Assembly: GCF_013307435.2 (NCBI RefSeq)
Contig: NZ_CP102845.1
Coordinates: 3,346,001-3,410,000 of the forward strand
Source of the DNA: Microvirga terrae
Lineage (GTDB): Bacteria; Pseudomonadota; Alphaproteobacteria; Rhizobiales; Beijerinckiaceae
Direction: 5' to 3'
Length of the DNA stretch: 64,000 nt
Notes under the pieces: generated by a model
Told to the model about the DNA's origin: nothing
Seen by the model: the letters and a program-made list of their open reading frames with translations, nothing else
The model's database searches: none
Shown here: positions 8,999 to 18,007 of the stretch, in pieces
Position numbering within the stretch: position 1 is the first letter of the stretch
Layout of the letters: each line of letters begins with the position of its first letter
Program-made: the position numbers and the translations under genes

Positions 8999-9244
8999 AC
9001 ATCCCGCAGCGGCCCAACCAGCCCCGACACCGCCCAAAGGCGACCGAGCTGTATTAGCCCATGGTAGCGGTGCTAGGCACCTTGCCGTCCCCTGACCGGC
9101 ACGACAGAATACCCTCCAACAACGCCCGAACGGGCAAGCCGGCACAGATCGGCGGACGCATGAAAACCGATCTTCATGCGCCAGAGGAAGCGAAGCCATA
9201 CCACGCGTTGTCGAAGCGCGCGGCTGCCAGGGAGGTTGACGTCG

Positions 9245-11227
9245 TTGACGACGGCTGCGGATGCGCGCGCGGACACATTCCCGAAATTGTTGGCGCGTAA
9301 CGCGCGCCTGCGCCCAACGCGCACGGCGTTTAGGCATAAGGATCTCGGGATCTGGCAATCATGGACCTGGGGCGAGGTTCACGACATCGTCCGAGCCTAT
9401 GCCTGTGGCCTGCAATCGCTCGGCCTGAAGCGCGGCGGCAAGATCGCCATCATCGGCTATAACCGCCCGTATCTCTACTGGAGCATCTGCGCCGCTCAAT
9501 GGCTCGGCGCGATCCCGATCCCGGTCTATGCGGATTCCGTGGCCGACGAGATGGCTTATGTGCTCAGCCATGCGGAAGTGACCCATGCGGCCGTGCAGGA
9601 CCAGGAGCAGGTCGACAAGATTCTCTCCGTGTCCGATCAGATCCCGCAACTCCAGCATGTCCTTTACGACGAGCAGAAGGGCCTGCGGGATTACGACCAC
9701 AGCCGTCTCCATTCCATAGAGTCAGTGGTGGAGGAAGGTCGCGCGCGGCTGAAGGATGCCCAAGAGGCTGCCGCCATCGACCTCGCCCTTCAGGAAGGGC
9801 GCGGGTCCGACCTCGCCATCATTCTCTATACCTCCGGGACAACCGGGCGGCCGAAGGGGGTGATGCTCACATCGGACGCGGTGATCGCCGCCGCCGAGAT
9901 CGGCTGCGATTTCGACAAGCTGGACGAGACGGACGAGATCATCGCCTATCTGCCGATCGCCTGGGTCGGCGACCACATCTTCTCCTACGCCCAGGCCATC
10001 CTGTCGGGCCTCTGCGTCAACTGCCCGGAAAGCCCCGAGACCGTCGCGGAGGACAGGCGGGAAATCGGCGCCACCTACGTTTTCGCACCGCCGCGCGTCT
10101 TCGAGAGCATGCTGACGCTGACCATGGTGCGCATCGAGGATGCCGGTGCCCTCAAGCGGCGCATGTTCCACTTCTTCATCAACCACGCCGGCAAGGTCGG
10201 CGAGAAGATCCTGAACAGGGAGCCTGGCGTCGGCGTCTGGGACCGACTACTCTGGAACATCGGCAACGTGCTCGTCTATGCACCGCTTCGCAACCGCTTC
10301 GGCATGACGCGGGTGAAGGTCGGCTACACGGCGGGCGAGGCCATCGGTCCGGAGATCTTCCGCTTCTATCGCTCCATCGGCGTGAACCTGAAGCAGCTCT
10401 ACGGACAGACCGAGGCCTCCGTCTACATCACCATGCAGCCCAACGGCGAGATCCGCGCCGACACGGTCGGGCGACCGGCCCCGCAGGTGGAGATCCGCAT
10501 CGCCGACAGCGGCGAGGTCCTCTACCGCTCGCCCGGCGTGTTCGTGGGCTATTTCAAGGATGACGAGAAGACGGCCGAGACCAAGACACCTGACGGTTTC
10601 GTGCATTCGGGCGATGCGGGTTTCTTCGACCAGAACGGTCATCTCAAGATCATCGACCGGGCCAAGGACGTGGGCAAGATGCGCGACGGCGCGCTCTTCC
10701 CGCCGAAATACGTCGAGAACAAGCTGAAGTTCTATCCGAACATCAAGGAAGCGGTCTGCTTCGGCGATGGGCGCGACCATGTCGCGGCCTTCATCAACAT
10801 CGACCTCGTGGCCGTGAGCAATTGGGCCGAGCGGAACGGCGTGACTTACGCCTCCTATCAGGAGCTCGCCGGACATCCACTCGTCTATGACATGATCGAA
10901 AAGCACGTGGACGAGGTCAATCGCTCGCTATCCGCCGAACCACGTATGGGCGGTGCTCAGATCAAGCGCTTTCTCATCCTCCACAAGGAACTCGATGCGG
11001 ATGACGGTGAGTTGACCCGGACCCAGAAGGTGCGCCGCGGCTTCATCGCCGAGCGCTACGCTCCGCTGATCGACGCGCTCTACGACGGCTCCTCCGAGGC
11101 GGACATCTCGACCGAGGTCACGTTCGAGGACGGCCGTAAGGGGGTGATTGCCGCTCGTGTCAAGATCAGGGACCTGACGCTCTACCCGGCGGCCGAGCCG
11201 GGATCCGTGCTGGAGGCCGCAGAATGA
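9245..11227 (+). CDS. AMP-forming long-chain acyl-CoA synthetase-like ligase
   Basis: Activates a carboxylic acid as acyl-AMP and then acyl-CoA. The 660-residue protein has the phosphate-binding loop ILYTSGTTGRPKG (about 193-205), the adenine-site motif LYGQTEAS, and HSGDAGFFDQNGHLKIIDRAKDV near the C-terminal hinge, placing it with long-chain (FAA1-like) synthetases. Start: no good ATG exists; TTG 9245 lies nine bases after GGGAGG (9230-9235) and gives MTTAADARADTFPKLLARN, a family-like opening, although the frame is open from 9176. It is first in a run with five LIV transporter genes and a second CoA ligase; its stop overlaps the next start by ATGA. Confidence 0.85.
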   Translation: MTTAADARADTFPKLLARNARLRPTRTAFRHKDLGIWQSWTWGEVHDIVRAYACGLQSLGLKRGGKIAIIGYNRPYLYWSICAAQWLGAIPIPVYADSVADEMAYVLSHAEVTHAAVQDQEQVDKILSVSDQIPQLQHVLYDEQKGLRDYDHSRLHSIESVVEEGRARLKDAQEAAAIDLALQEGRGSDLAIILYTSGTTGRPKGVMLTSDAVIAAAEIGCDFDKLDETDEIIAYLPIAWVGDHIFSYAQAILSGLCVNCPESPETVAEDRREIGATYVFAPPRVFESMLTLTMVRIEDAGALKRRMFHFFINHAGKVGEKILNREPGVGVWDRLLWNIGNVLVYAPLRNRFGMTRVKVGYTAGEAIGPEIFRFYRSIGVNLKQLYGQTEASVYITMQPNGEIRADTVGRPAPQVEIRIADSGEVLYRSPGVFVGYFKDDEKTAETKTPDGFVHSGDAGFFDQNGHLKIIDRAKDVGKMRDGALFPPKYVENKLKFYPNIKEAVCFGDGRDHVAAFINIDLVAVSNWAERNGVTYASYQELAGHPLVYDMIEKHVDEVNRSLSAEPRMGGAQIKRFLILHKELDADDGELTRTQKVRRGFIAERYAPLIDALYDGSSEADISTEVTFEDGRKGVIAARVKIRDLTLYPAAEPGSVLEAAE

Positions 11228-12024
11228 GAGCGCCGGATCATCCCGTGCAGGCGAAGGGCGACGTACTGCTCGCGGTCGAGAACGTGTCGCTGGGTTTCGG
11301 CGGCGTCAAAGCCCTGACGGACGTGTCCTTCGACATCCGCAAGAGCGAGATCCGCGCCATCATCGGACCGAACGGCGCGGGCAAGACCTCGATGCTAAAC
11401 TGCATCAATGGCTTCTATTATCCGACCGAGGGCCGCATCACGTTCAAGGGGGTGAAACGCCCGAAAATGCGTCCCTATGTGGCGGCGCGTGGCGGCATCG
11501 CCCGCACGTTCCAGAACGTCGCACTCTTCAAGAGCATGTCGACCCTCGACAACATCATGGCGGGGCGCTCGATCAAGATGCATTCGAGCTTCTTCTGGCA
11601 GCTCTTCCGCCATGGCCCGGCCATGAAGGAGGAGGTCGCGCATCGCCGCTTTGTCGAGGAGATCATCGACTTCCTCGAGATCCAGCATATCCGGAAGGTT
11701 CCGGTGGGGCGGCTGCCTTACGGTCTCCAGAAGCGGGTCGAGCTCGGGCGGGCCCTGGCCATGGAGCCGGAACTGCTGCTGCTCGACGAGCCCATGGCGG
11801 GCATGAACCTCGAGGAAAAGGAAGACATGTCCCGCTTCATCCTGGAGGTGAATCAGCAATACGGCACCACGATCGCGTTGATCGAGCACGACATGGGCGT
11901 GGTGATGGATCTCTCCGACCGGGTCGTGGTGCTGGAATACGGGCGCAAGATCGCCGACGGAACGCCAGCCGAGGTCAAGAGCGACCGGCGCGTGATCGAC
12001 GCCTATCTCGGCGTGGCGCACTGA
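11224..12024 (+). CDS. livG: LIV-type ABC transporter ATPase (LivG-like)
   Basis: Cytoplasmic ATPase of a branched-chain-amino-acid-type (HAAT) importer, 266 residues. Walker A is GPNGAGKTS (48-56); GGIARTFQNVALFKSM is the LivG-type Q-loop region; LPYGLQKRVELGRAL replaces the classical LSGGQ signature as usual in this family; LLLLDEPMAGMN is Walker B. The start overlaps the acyl-CoA synthetase stop. The coupling to CoA ligase genes on both sides suggests that the substrate is a carboxylate and not an amino acid (inference). Confidence 0.9.
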   Translation: MRAPDHPVQAKGDVLLAVENVSLGFGGVKALTDVSFDIRKSEIRAIIGPNGAGKTSMLNCINGFYYPTEGRITFKGVKRPKMRPYVAARGGIARTFQNVALFKSMSTLDNIMAGRSIKMHSSFFWQLFRHGPAMKEEVAHRRFVEEIIDFLEIQHIRKVPVGRLPYGLQKRVELGRALAMEPELLLLDEPMAGMNLEEKEDMSRFILEVNQQYGTTIALIEHDMGVVMDLSDRVVVLEYGRKIADGTPAEVKSDRRVIDAYLGVAH

Positions 12025-12036
12025 AGGGCTTTGGCG

Positions 12037-12993
12037 ATGGACATGCTGTACAAGGTCTTCATCGAACCCTTCGTCTTCATGGGCGAGGCTCCGGATCTCC
12101 TGATCCAGACCCTCTGGGAGGGGCTGGTCTCGGGAGTCCTTTACGCCTTGATCGCGCTTGGCTTCGTGCTCATCTTCAAGGCATCCGGTGTGTTCAATTT
12201 TGCGCAGGGGATCATGGTCGTGTTCGCGGCGCTGATCCTAGTCGGCCTCTACGAGAAGGGTGTTCCGGCCTTTCTGGCTCTCATCCTCGCAGCAGTCGCC
12301 ATGCTGGTCCTCGCCATGGTGGTGGAGCGCGTCGTGCTGCGCCCGCTCGTCAACCAGCCCGACATCATCCTGTTCATGGCGACCTTCGGGCTCACCTATT
12401 TCCTGATCGGGTTCGGCGAACTCATCTTCGGCGGCAACCCGCGGGAGATGATCACGGAACAGCTCTTTCTGCCGCAGGGCACGACGGAGATCGATGCTCT
12501 CGGCGGCTCGATCCGGCTCCAGCATCTCGACGTCGCGGCTGCCGTGATCGCCTCGATCATGATCGGCCTTCTCGCCGTGTTCTTCTCCAAGACCCGCATC
12601 GGCCGTGCGCTACGGGCGGTGGCCGACAGCCACAAGGCGGCGCTCTCGGTGGGCATCTCGCTCAACCAGATCTGGGTGATCGTCTGGTTTGCGGCCGGCA
12701 TGGTGGCTCTTGTCGCAGGCATCATGTGGGGCGCCCGCTCGGGCGTGTCGTTCTCGCTCCAGATCATCGCGCTGAAGGCTCTTCCGGTCCTCATCCTAGG
12801 CGGGTTCACGTCGATCCCGGGCGCCATCATCGGCGGGCTCATCATCGGGGTCGGCGAGAAGCTCGGCGAGTTCTACTGGGGGCCGCTCGTCGGCGGCGGC
12901 GTGGAGACGTGGCTCGCCTACGTCATCGCCCTCCTCTTCCTGCTCTACAGACCGCAAGGTCTGTTCGGCGAGAAGATCATCGAACGGATTTAG
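12037..12993 (+). CDS. livH: LIV-type ABC transporter permease (LivH-like)
   Basis: Inner-membrane permease of 318 residues with about eight to nine hydrophobic segments. It has the family signatures GLVSGVLYALIALGFVLIF at the first membrane span, RIGRALRAVADSHKAALSVGI as the cytoplasmic coupling loop, and LGGFTSIPGAIIGGLIIG near the C-terminus. AAGGG at 12024-12028 is correctly spaced for ATG 12037; an in-frame TTG at 12031 is too close to it. It should pair with the LivM-like permease that follows. Confidence 0.9.
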   Translation: MDMLYKVFIEPFVFMGEAPDLLIQTLWEGLVSGVLYALIALGFVLIFKASGVFNFAQGIMVVFAALILVGLYEKGVPAFLALILAAVAMLVLAMVVERVVLRPLVNQPDIILFMATFGLTYFLIGFGELIFGGNPREMITEQLFLPQGTTEIDALGGSIRLQHLDVAAAVIASIMIGLLAVFFSKTRIGRALRAVADSHKAALSVGISLNQIWVIVWFAAGMVALVAGIMWGARSGVSFSLQIIALKALPVLILGGFTSIPGAIIGGLIIGVGEKLGEFYWGPLVGGGVETWLAYVIALLFLLYRPQGLFGEKIIERI

Positions 12994-13005
12994 GGAGGCG
13001 CTTCC

Positions 13006-14091
13006 GTGCTCTATCGCGAGGCCGGCCAGTTCAAGACCAACTACGTGGCGGACAGCGCGATCTTCCCCTTGCGGGAAGACCGGATTGGGCTCGCCGTCAT
13101 CATCCTGGCCGCCTATGCCCTGGCTTTCCTCGGGAACAGCTTCGTGCTGCAAGCGGTGATGATCCCCTTCCTGGTGTTCTCCCTTGCAGCCATCGGGCTC
13201 AATATCCTCACCGGCTATACGGGTCTTCTGTCGCTCGGCACCGGCGCCTTCATGGGTGTCGGCGCCTATGCCTGCTACAAGCTGATGACGGCTTTTCCCG
13301 GCGTGAACGTGATCGTCTGGATCTTCGTCTCGGGATTTTTCTCAGCCGCGGTCGGCGCATTGTTCGGCCTGCCCTCCCTGCGCATCAAAGGCTTCTATCT
13401 CGCCGTCGCCACGCTCGCCGCCCAATTCTTCCTGCAGTGGTGCTTCATCCGCATCCCGTGGCTCGTGAACTACAACGTGTCCGGTGCGCTCGACGCTCCG
13501 CTGCGCACCCTGTTCGGTATTCCGATCATGGGGCCGAACGCAACGCCCCAGACGCGCTACCTTTTGGTGCTCACCATCGTGATTCTGCTCACCTGGCTCG
13601 CGTCGAACCTCGTTCACGGTCGCATCGGGCGCATGTGGATCGCCATCCGCGACATGGATTTGGCGGCCGAGCTCATGGGGATCAGGCCCCTTCAGACCAA
13701 ACTCCTGGCGTTCGCGGTCTCTTCCTACTACTGCGGCGTCGCCGGCGCCCTCCTCGTGTTCCTCTGGTACGGTGGAGCGGAATACGACGTGTTCAACATC
13801 AACCAGTCGTTCTTCATCCTGTTCATGGTAATCATCGGCGGCTTGGGCAGCCTCATCGGATCCTTCTTCGGCGCGGCGTTGATCTTCATCCTGCCGATCG
13901 TCCTCGGAATCGTGCTGCCGGCCGCCCTGTCGCCCTTCGGCCTCTCGGTAGGAGCCGATGTCATCGAGCATTTGCGCTTCATGATCGTAGGCGCGCTCAT
14001 CATCTTTTTCCTGATCGTCGAACCGCACGGTCTCGCGCGGCTCTGGCAGATCGGCAAGCAGAAGCTCCTGGTGTGGCCCTTCCCCTACTGA
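13006..14091 (+). CDS. livM: LIV-type ABC transporter permease (LivM-like)
   Basis: The second permease subunit, 361 residues and about nine to ten membrane segments. The conserved ILTGYTGLLSLGTGAFMGVGAY-type region lies near residues 65-90, and a RIGRMWIAIRDMDLAAELMGI coupling loop lies in the middle. The start is GTG 13006, well placed after AGGGAGG. The N-terminal 30 residues before the first membrane span are unusually polar. It ends 77 bp before the binding-protein gene. Confidence 0.9.
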   Translation: MLYREAGQFKTNYVADSAIFPLREDRIGLAVIILAAYALAFLGNSFVLQAVMIPFLVFSLAAIGLNILTGYTGLLSLGTGAFMGVGAYACYKLMTAFPGVNVIVWIFVSGFFSAAVGALFGLPSLRIKGFYLAVATLAAQFFLQWCFIRIPWLVNYNVSGALDAPLRTLFGIPIMGPNATPQTRYLLVLTIVILLTWLASNLVHGRIGRMWIAIRDMDLAAELMGIRPLQTKLLAFAVSSYYCGVAGALLVFLWYGGAEYDVFNINQSFFILFMVIIGGLGSLIGSFFGAALIFILPIVLGIVLPAALSPFGLSVGADVIEHLRFMIVGALIIFFLIVEPHGLARLWQIGKQKLLVWPFPY

Positions 14092-14168
14092 CGGACTGCC
14101 CAAAGGGAGACGACGAAGCGAAACAAGAATTCGGCTTTTCGGCCGATATAACGGGAGGAAACGCCACC

Positions 14169-15491
14169 ATGTCGTTTCGAACAATGAGCCTAGGATTAGC
14201 CGCCGCTACGATGCTCGCCGGCACTGCCCTTCCTGCCTTTGCGCAGGATTCGATCTATGTCCCTCTCTTCACCTACCGGACGGGGCCCTTCGCGGGGTCC
14301 GGCACCTTCATCGCCGACGGCATGCACGACTACCTGGAGATGCTGAACCAGCGCGACGGCGGCATCGGGGGCGTGAAGCTCGTGCTGGAGGAATGCGAGA
14401 CCGGCTACGACACCAAGAAGGGCGTCGAATGCTATGAGGCGGTGAAGGGCAAGAACCCGGTGATCGTCAACCCGTGGTCGACCGGCATCACGCTGCCGCT
14501 GATCCCGCGCGCCTCGGTGGACAAGATCCCGATCCTGTCCATGGCTTACGGGCTGTCGGCATCGGCCCGCGGCGACATCTTCCCCTGGGTGTTCAATCCC
14601 CCGGCCACCTATTGGGACGGGTTGTCGATGATCATCAAGTTCATCGGCGAGAAGGAAGGCGGTCTCGACAAGCTGAAAGGCAAGAAGATCGGCTTCATCC
14701 ATCTCGACGCAGCCTTCGGCAAGGAGCCGATTCCGCTCCTTCAGGACCTCGCGAAGGACATCGGGTTCGAGGTGGCGCTCTATCCGGTCGCCGCCCAGGA
14801 CATGCAGAACCAGTCCTCGCAATGGCTCAGTGCCCGCCGGGATCGGCCGGACTACATGATCATGTGGGGCTGGGGCTCCATGAACGGCGCAGCCGTGAAG
14901 GAAGCCGTCCGTTCCGGCTACCCGATGGACAAGTTCTACTCCGTATGGTGGCCGAGCGAGGACGACGCCCGCAGCGGCGGCGCAGGCGCGAAGGGCTTCA
15001 AGGAACTGAACTGGCACGCGGTCGGGGCGAACTTCCCGGCTCTCCAGGACATCCAGAAGCACGTGATCGACAAGGGTCTGTCGAAAGCCGCCAAGGACAA
15101 GGTGGGCGAGGTGCTCTACAACCGCGGGGTCTACAACTCCCTGCTGATCGCCGAGGGCATCGCCCAGGCCCAGAAGCTCACGGGCAAGAAGGCGGTGACC
15201 GGTGAGGACGTGCGCCGCGGCATGGAGAACATCAAGCTCGATGCGGCCAGGCTCAAGGAACTCGGCCTCGAAGGGTTCACCGACCAACTCGTCCTGTCCT
15301 GCAATGACCACAACGGCCATCGCGCTGCCTTCATGCAGGAATGGGACGGGTCGAAGTGGGTGAAGATCTCCAACCCGATCGAGCCGATGACGGATCGGGT
15401 CAAAAGCCAGCTCGATGGCGCCGCGAAGGACTATGCCGAGAAAAACGCCGGCTGGCCCAAGCGCACGGAGACCTGTGATAAGGCGAGCTGA
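14169..15491 (+). CDS. Periplasmic substrate-binding protein of LIV-type ABC transporter
   Basis: Solute receptor of 440 residues in the type I periplasmic-binding (Peripla_BP_6) fold. It has a clean signal peptide (about residues 1-26, cleaved after ALPAFA). The mature region contains GGIGGVKLVLEECETGYD and later VYNSLLIAEGIAQAQ-like elements of LIV receptors. GGGAGGAAA precedes ATG 14169; the much longer open frame upstream is antisense-type noise over livM. The ligand cannot be read from the sequence; neighbours point to an organic acid that is converted to a CoA ester. Confidence 0.88.
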   Translation: MSFRTMSLGLAAATMLAGTALPAFAQDSIYVPLFTYRTGPFAGSGTFIADGMHDYLEMLNQRDGGIGGVKLVLEECETGYDTKKGVECYEAVKGKNPVIVNPWSTGITLPLIPRASVDKIPILSMAYGLSASARGDIFPWVFNPPATYWDGLSMIIKFIGEKEGGLDKLKGKKIGFIHLDAAFGKEPIPLLQDLAKDIGFEVALYPVAAQDMQNQSSQWLSARRDRPDYMIMWGWGSMNGAAVKEAVRSGYPMDKFYSVWWPSEDDARSGGAGAKGFKELNWHAVGANFPALQDIQKHVIDKGLSKAAKDKVGEVLYNRGVYNSLLIAEGIAQAQKLTGKKAVTGEDVRRGMENIKLDAARLKELGLEGFTDQLVLSCNDHNGHRAAFMQEWDGSKWVKISNPIEPMTDRVKSQLDGAAKDYAEKNAGWPKRTETCDKAS

Positions 15492-15530
15492 TCTGGCTGA
15501 TCCAGCCGCATAGGCTGACACAGCCGCTCA

Positions 15531-15619
15531 CGTCATCACCGGCCCTGTGCCGGTGATCTCGATCCCGAGAAGCGCAGTGCTTCCGGCAACCGGGACAGCC
15601 GGGACAGACCCGGCTAGGA
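15531..15619. repeat. Palindromic intergenic repeat, copy 1
   Basis: A member of a family found seven times in this window: an outer hairpin TCACCGGCCCTGTGCCGGTGA, a variable middle with GATCCCG, and a second hairpin built on GCCGGGACAGACCCGGC. This copy lies inside an operon, between the binding-protein gene and livF, so it is transcribed and could affect message stability. Confidence 0.75.
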
Positions 15620-15690
15620 CGTCCGAAAGCGGTCTCGCCCTCAACGCTGCCCTCGCCCTCAAGGGAGAGGGATTTCCGAAAGACTCGCCC

Positions 15691-16539
15691 ATGACAAGCG
15701 CCATCCAGATCCATGAGCCGAACAAGCCGCACCCGGCGGAGACCGTCCTCAACGTCAATAACATCGAGGTCATCTACGACCACGTGATCCTCGTGCTCAA
15801 GGGCGTGTCCCTCAACGTGCCGAAGGGCGGCATCGTGGCCCTGCTCGGGGCGAACGGCGCCGGCAAGACGACGACGCTGAAAGCCGTCTCCAACCTGCTC
15901 CGCGCCGAGCGCGGCGAAGTGACGAAGGGGTCGATCGAGTTCAACGGCGAGCGCGTCGACCGCCTGTCTCCCAACGAGTTGGTGCGACGCGGCTGCATCC
16001 AGGTTCTCGAAGGACGCCACTGCTTCGGCCATCTCACCATCGAGGAGAACCTGCTCACCGGTGCTTTCACCCGCAAGGACGGCAACGCGGCGATCCGGCG
16101 CGATCTCGAGGTGATCTATGGCTATTTTCCGCGCCTGAAGCAACGGCGGACCTCCATGGCGGGCTATACTTCCGGCGGCGAACAGCAGATGTGCGCCATC
16201 GGCCGGGCGATGATGTCCCGCCCGTCCATGATCCTGCTCGACGAACCCTCCATGGGGCTGGCGCCCCAGATCGTGGAAGAGATTTTCGAGATCGTGCGCA
16301 AACTCAATGCCACGGAAGGCGTCTCCTTCCTCCTCGCCGAGCAGAACACCAACATGGCGTTGAAATACGCCACCTACGGCTACATTCTCGAAACGGGACG
16401 CGTCGTGATGGACGGGCCCGCGCAGATGCTGCGCGAGAACGAGGACGTGAAGGAGTTCTATCTTGGGGTCTCGGAAGGTGACCGAAAGTCCTTCCGGGCC
16501 GTGAAGAGCTACAAGCGCCGCAAGCGCTGGCTTGCATGA
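15691..16539 (+). CDS. livF: LIV-type ABC transporter ATPase (LivF-like)
   Basis: The second ATPase of the importer, 282 residues, longer than classical LivF (about 235) through an extended N-terminus and a basic C-terminal tail (KSYKRRKRWLA). Walker A is LLGANGAGKTT, the signature region YTSGGEQQMCAIGRAMM, and Walker B MILLDEPSMGLAP. ATG 15691 (MTSAIQIHEPN) is chosen over an upstream frame that reads through the repeat at 15531-15619; its ribosome site is weak. The stop overlaps the start of the PaaK-like gene. Confidence 0.88.
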   Translation: MTSAIQIHEPNKPHPAETVLNVNNIEVIYDHVILVLKGVSLNVPKGGIVALLGANGAGKTTTLKAVSNLLRAERGEVTKGSIEFNGERVDRLSPNELVRRGCIQVLEGRHCFGHLTIEENLLTGAFTRKDGNAAIRRDLEVIYGYFPRLKQRRTSMAGYTSGGEQQMCAIGRAMMSRPSMILLDEPSMGLAPQIVEEIFEIVRKLNATEGVSFLLAEQNTNMALKYATYGYILETGRVVMDGPAQMLRENEDVKEFYLGVSEGDRKSFRAVKSYKRRKRWLA

Positions 16540-17798
16540 TGGATCAGAAAGTCAGGAAAATCGCTTTGTCCGACTTCTTCGACGTCAATGAGACCCGTGA
16601 TCCCGCCGAGCGCGAAGCCGCGCTCTTCGGGCGGCTGCCGGAAATCTTGAACAGGTCCGCCGAGGCCCCCGCCTACGCGGCGCGTCTCGCCGGGATCGAC
16701 CTGGGCAGCATCCGAAGCCGCGAGGCGCTTGCCAAAATTCCTGTGCTGCGCAAATCCGAGCTGCCGGCACAGCAGAAAGCCGCCCTGCCCTTTGGAGGCT
16801 TCGTGGCCGGGCCATGCGGCTCGTTCGGTCGGCTGTTTACATCGCCCGGTCCGATCTTCGAACCCGAACCCCATATCGAAGACCCCTGGCGCTCGGCTCG
16901 CGGTCTTTTCGCCGCCGGCTTCCGGCGCGGCGACGTGGTGCTCAATACCTTCAGCTATCATCTCACGCCCGGCGGCTTCATCATGGATTCGGGTGCGCGC
17001 GCGCTCGGCTGCGCCGTCGTTCCAGCGGGTCCGGGCAACACCGAGCAGCAATTCGAGTTGATCGAGGCTTATCGTCCTGTCGCCTATTGCGGCACCCCTG
17101 ACTTCCTGAAGGTGCTGCTCGACGGCGCGGCAGCCTCGAATCGGGACGTTTCATCGATCAGACGCGCGCTCGTCTCGGGGGCTGCCTTTCCGAAGTCCCT
17201 GCAGGACGAATTCTCGTCGAAGGGCATCGAGGCCTATCAGGCTTATGCCACGGCGGATCTCGGCTTCATCGCCTATGAAACCTCAGCCCGGGAAGGTCTG
17301 GTGGTCAACGAAGACATCATCGTTGAGATCGTGCGGCCCGGGACCGGAGACCCCGTGCCTCCGGGTGATGTGGGTGAGATCGTCGTCACGACCCTCGACG
17401 CCCACCGGCCGATCATCCGCCTGGCTCTCGGTGACCTGACAGCGGCCATGACCGGTTTCAGCTCCTGCGGGCGCACGAATATGCGCATCAGGGGCTGGAT
17501 GGGACGGGCCGACCAGGCCACGAAAGTCAAAGGGATGTTCATCCGACCCGAGCAGGTCGCAGAGATCGGCCGGCGTCATCCCGAACTGGGACGTCTGCGC
17601 CTCGTCGTGACCCGCGACGGCGAGACGGACGTGATGACGCTCATGGCCGAAACCGCCGCGCCGAGCGAGGCTCTCTCGGCCGCGGTCGGCGCAACGCTTC
17701 AGACTGTCGCGAAGCTGAAAGGATCGGTAAGCTTCGCCTCGCCCGGCCACCTTCCGAACGACGGCAAGATCATCGCGGACGAGCGCCGTTACGAGTGA
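16536..17798 (+). CDS. Phenylacetate-CoA ligase-like (PaaK family) protein with altered nucleotide loop
   Basis: A 420-residue member of the AMP-forming ligase superfamily closest in layout to PaaK: hydrophilic N-terminus, RRGDVVLNTFSYHLTPGGFIMDSGA, the EEQ-like GNTEQQFELIEAYRP segment, GDVGEIVVTTLD, and a C-terminal GRADQATKVKGMFIRPEQV hinge. PaaK proper has a SSGTTG phosphate loop; here the equivalent stretch reads RLFTSPGPIFEPEP, lacking the TTG. The protein may therefore use nucleotide differently or not at all (inference). ATGA overlap with livF makes it the last gene of the uptake operon. The substrate is unknown. Confidence 0.75.
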   Translation: MMDQKVRKIALSDFFDVNETRDPAEREAALFGRLPEILNRSAEAPAYAARLAGIDLGSIRSREALAKIPVLRKSELPAQQKAALPFGGFVAGPCGSFGRLFTSPGPIFEPEPHIEDPWRSARGLFAAGFRRGDVVLNTFSYHLTPGGFIMDSGARALGCAVVPAGPGNTEQQFELIEAYRPVAYCGTPDFLKVLLDGAAASNRDVSSIRRALVSGAAFPKSLQDEFSSKGIEAYQAYATADLGFIAYETSAREGLVVNEDIIVEIVRPGTGDPVPPGDVGEIVVTTLDAHRPIIRLALGDLTAAMTGFSSCGRTNMRIRGWMGRADQATKVKGMFIRPEQVAEIGRRHPELGRLRLVVTRDGETDVMTLMAETAAPSEALSAAVGATLQTVAKLKGSVSFASPGHLPNDGKIIADERRYE

Positions 17799-17929
17799 GG
17801 GGCACTTTTCGGATTAGCAATCGCGTTTTGCGAGGATGCAAGATGTGGAGGGCCAAGACGTCTTGAACGCGTGAGTCCCACTCCATAAGCTCTAGCTTAC
17901 ATCTGATTCGATCTGAAAAGGCGAGGAAT

Positions 17930-17961
17930 AACAAAAAGAAAGAGCACCCGCTGGGGTGCTC
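17930..17961 (-). terminator. Rho-independent terminator, minus strand
   Basis: A perfect 8-bp stem GAGCACCC/GGGTGCTC with a GCTG loop at 17942-17961. Read on the minus strand it is followed by TTTCTTTTTG, the T-rich tail of an intrinsic terminator. There is no T run in the + direction. It lies 309 bp downstream of the outer-membrane protein gene, which already has its own terminator, so it should end a separate transcript. Confidence 0.75.
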
Positions 17962-18003
17962 TCAAGGTGTCCGGCCGTAGGGGCAAAAATGACCGGAGAT
18001 GCC
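17942..18003 (-). ncRNA. Candidate stress-controlled small RNA (about 60-70 nt)
   Basis: Defined only by flanking signals: an EcfG-type promoter at 18008-18032 and the intrinsic terminator at 17930-17961, both on the minus strand. The predicted transcript would start near 18000 and end near 17930. It includes GGCATCTCCGGTCATTTTT and a CCGG-containing middle before the terminator hairpin. A 63-codon TTG-initiated frame (17962-18153) spans it and stops exactly at the hairpin, so a small protein is a second possibility. No family recognised. Confidence 0.35.
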
Positions 18004-18007
18004 AATA

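Noticed and set aside
12726..14168. Open frame preceding the receptor gene in the same frame
   Set aside because: It overlaps livH and livM, which have full family motifs; the real receptor start is ATG 14169 with a signal peptide and GGGAGG.
17886..17899. Palindrome TAAGCTCTAGCTTA after the PaaK-like gene
   Set aside because: Short and AT-rich, with no neighbouring promoter; likely chance.
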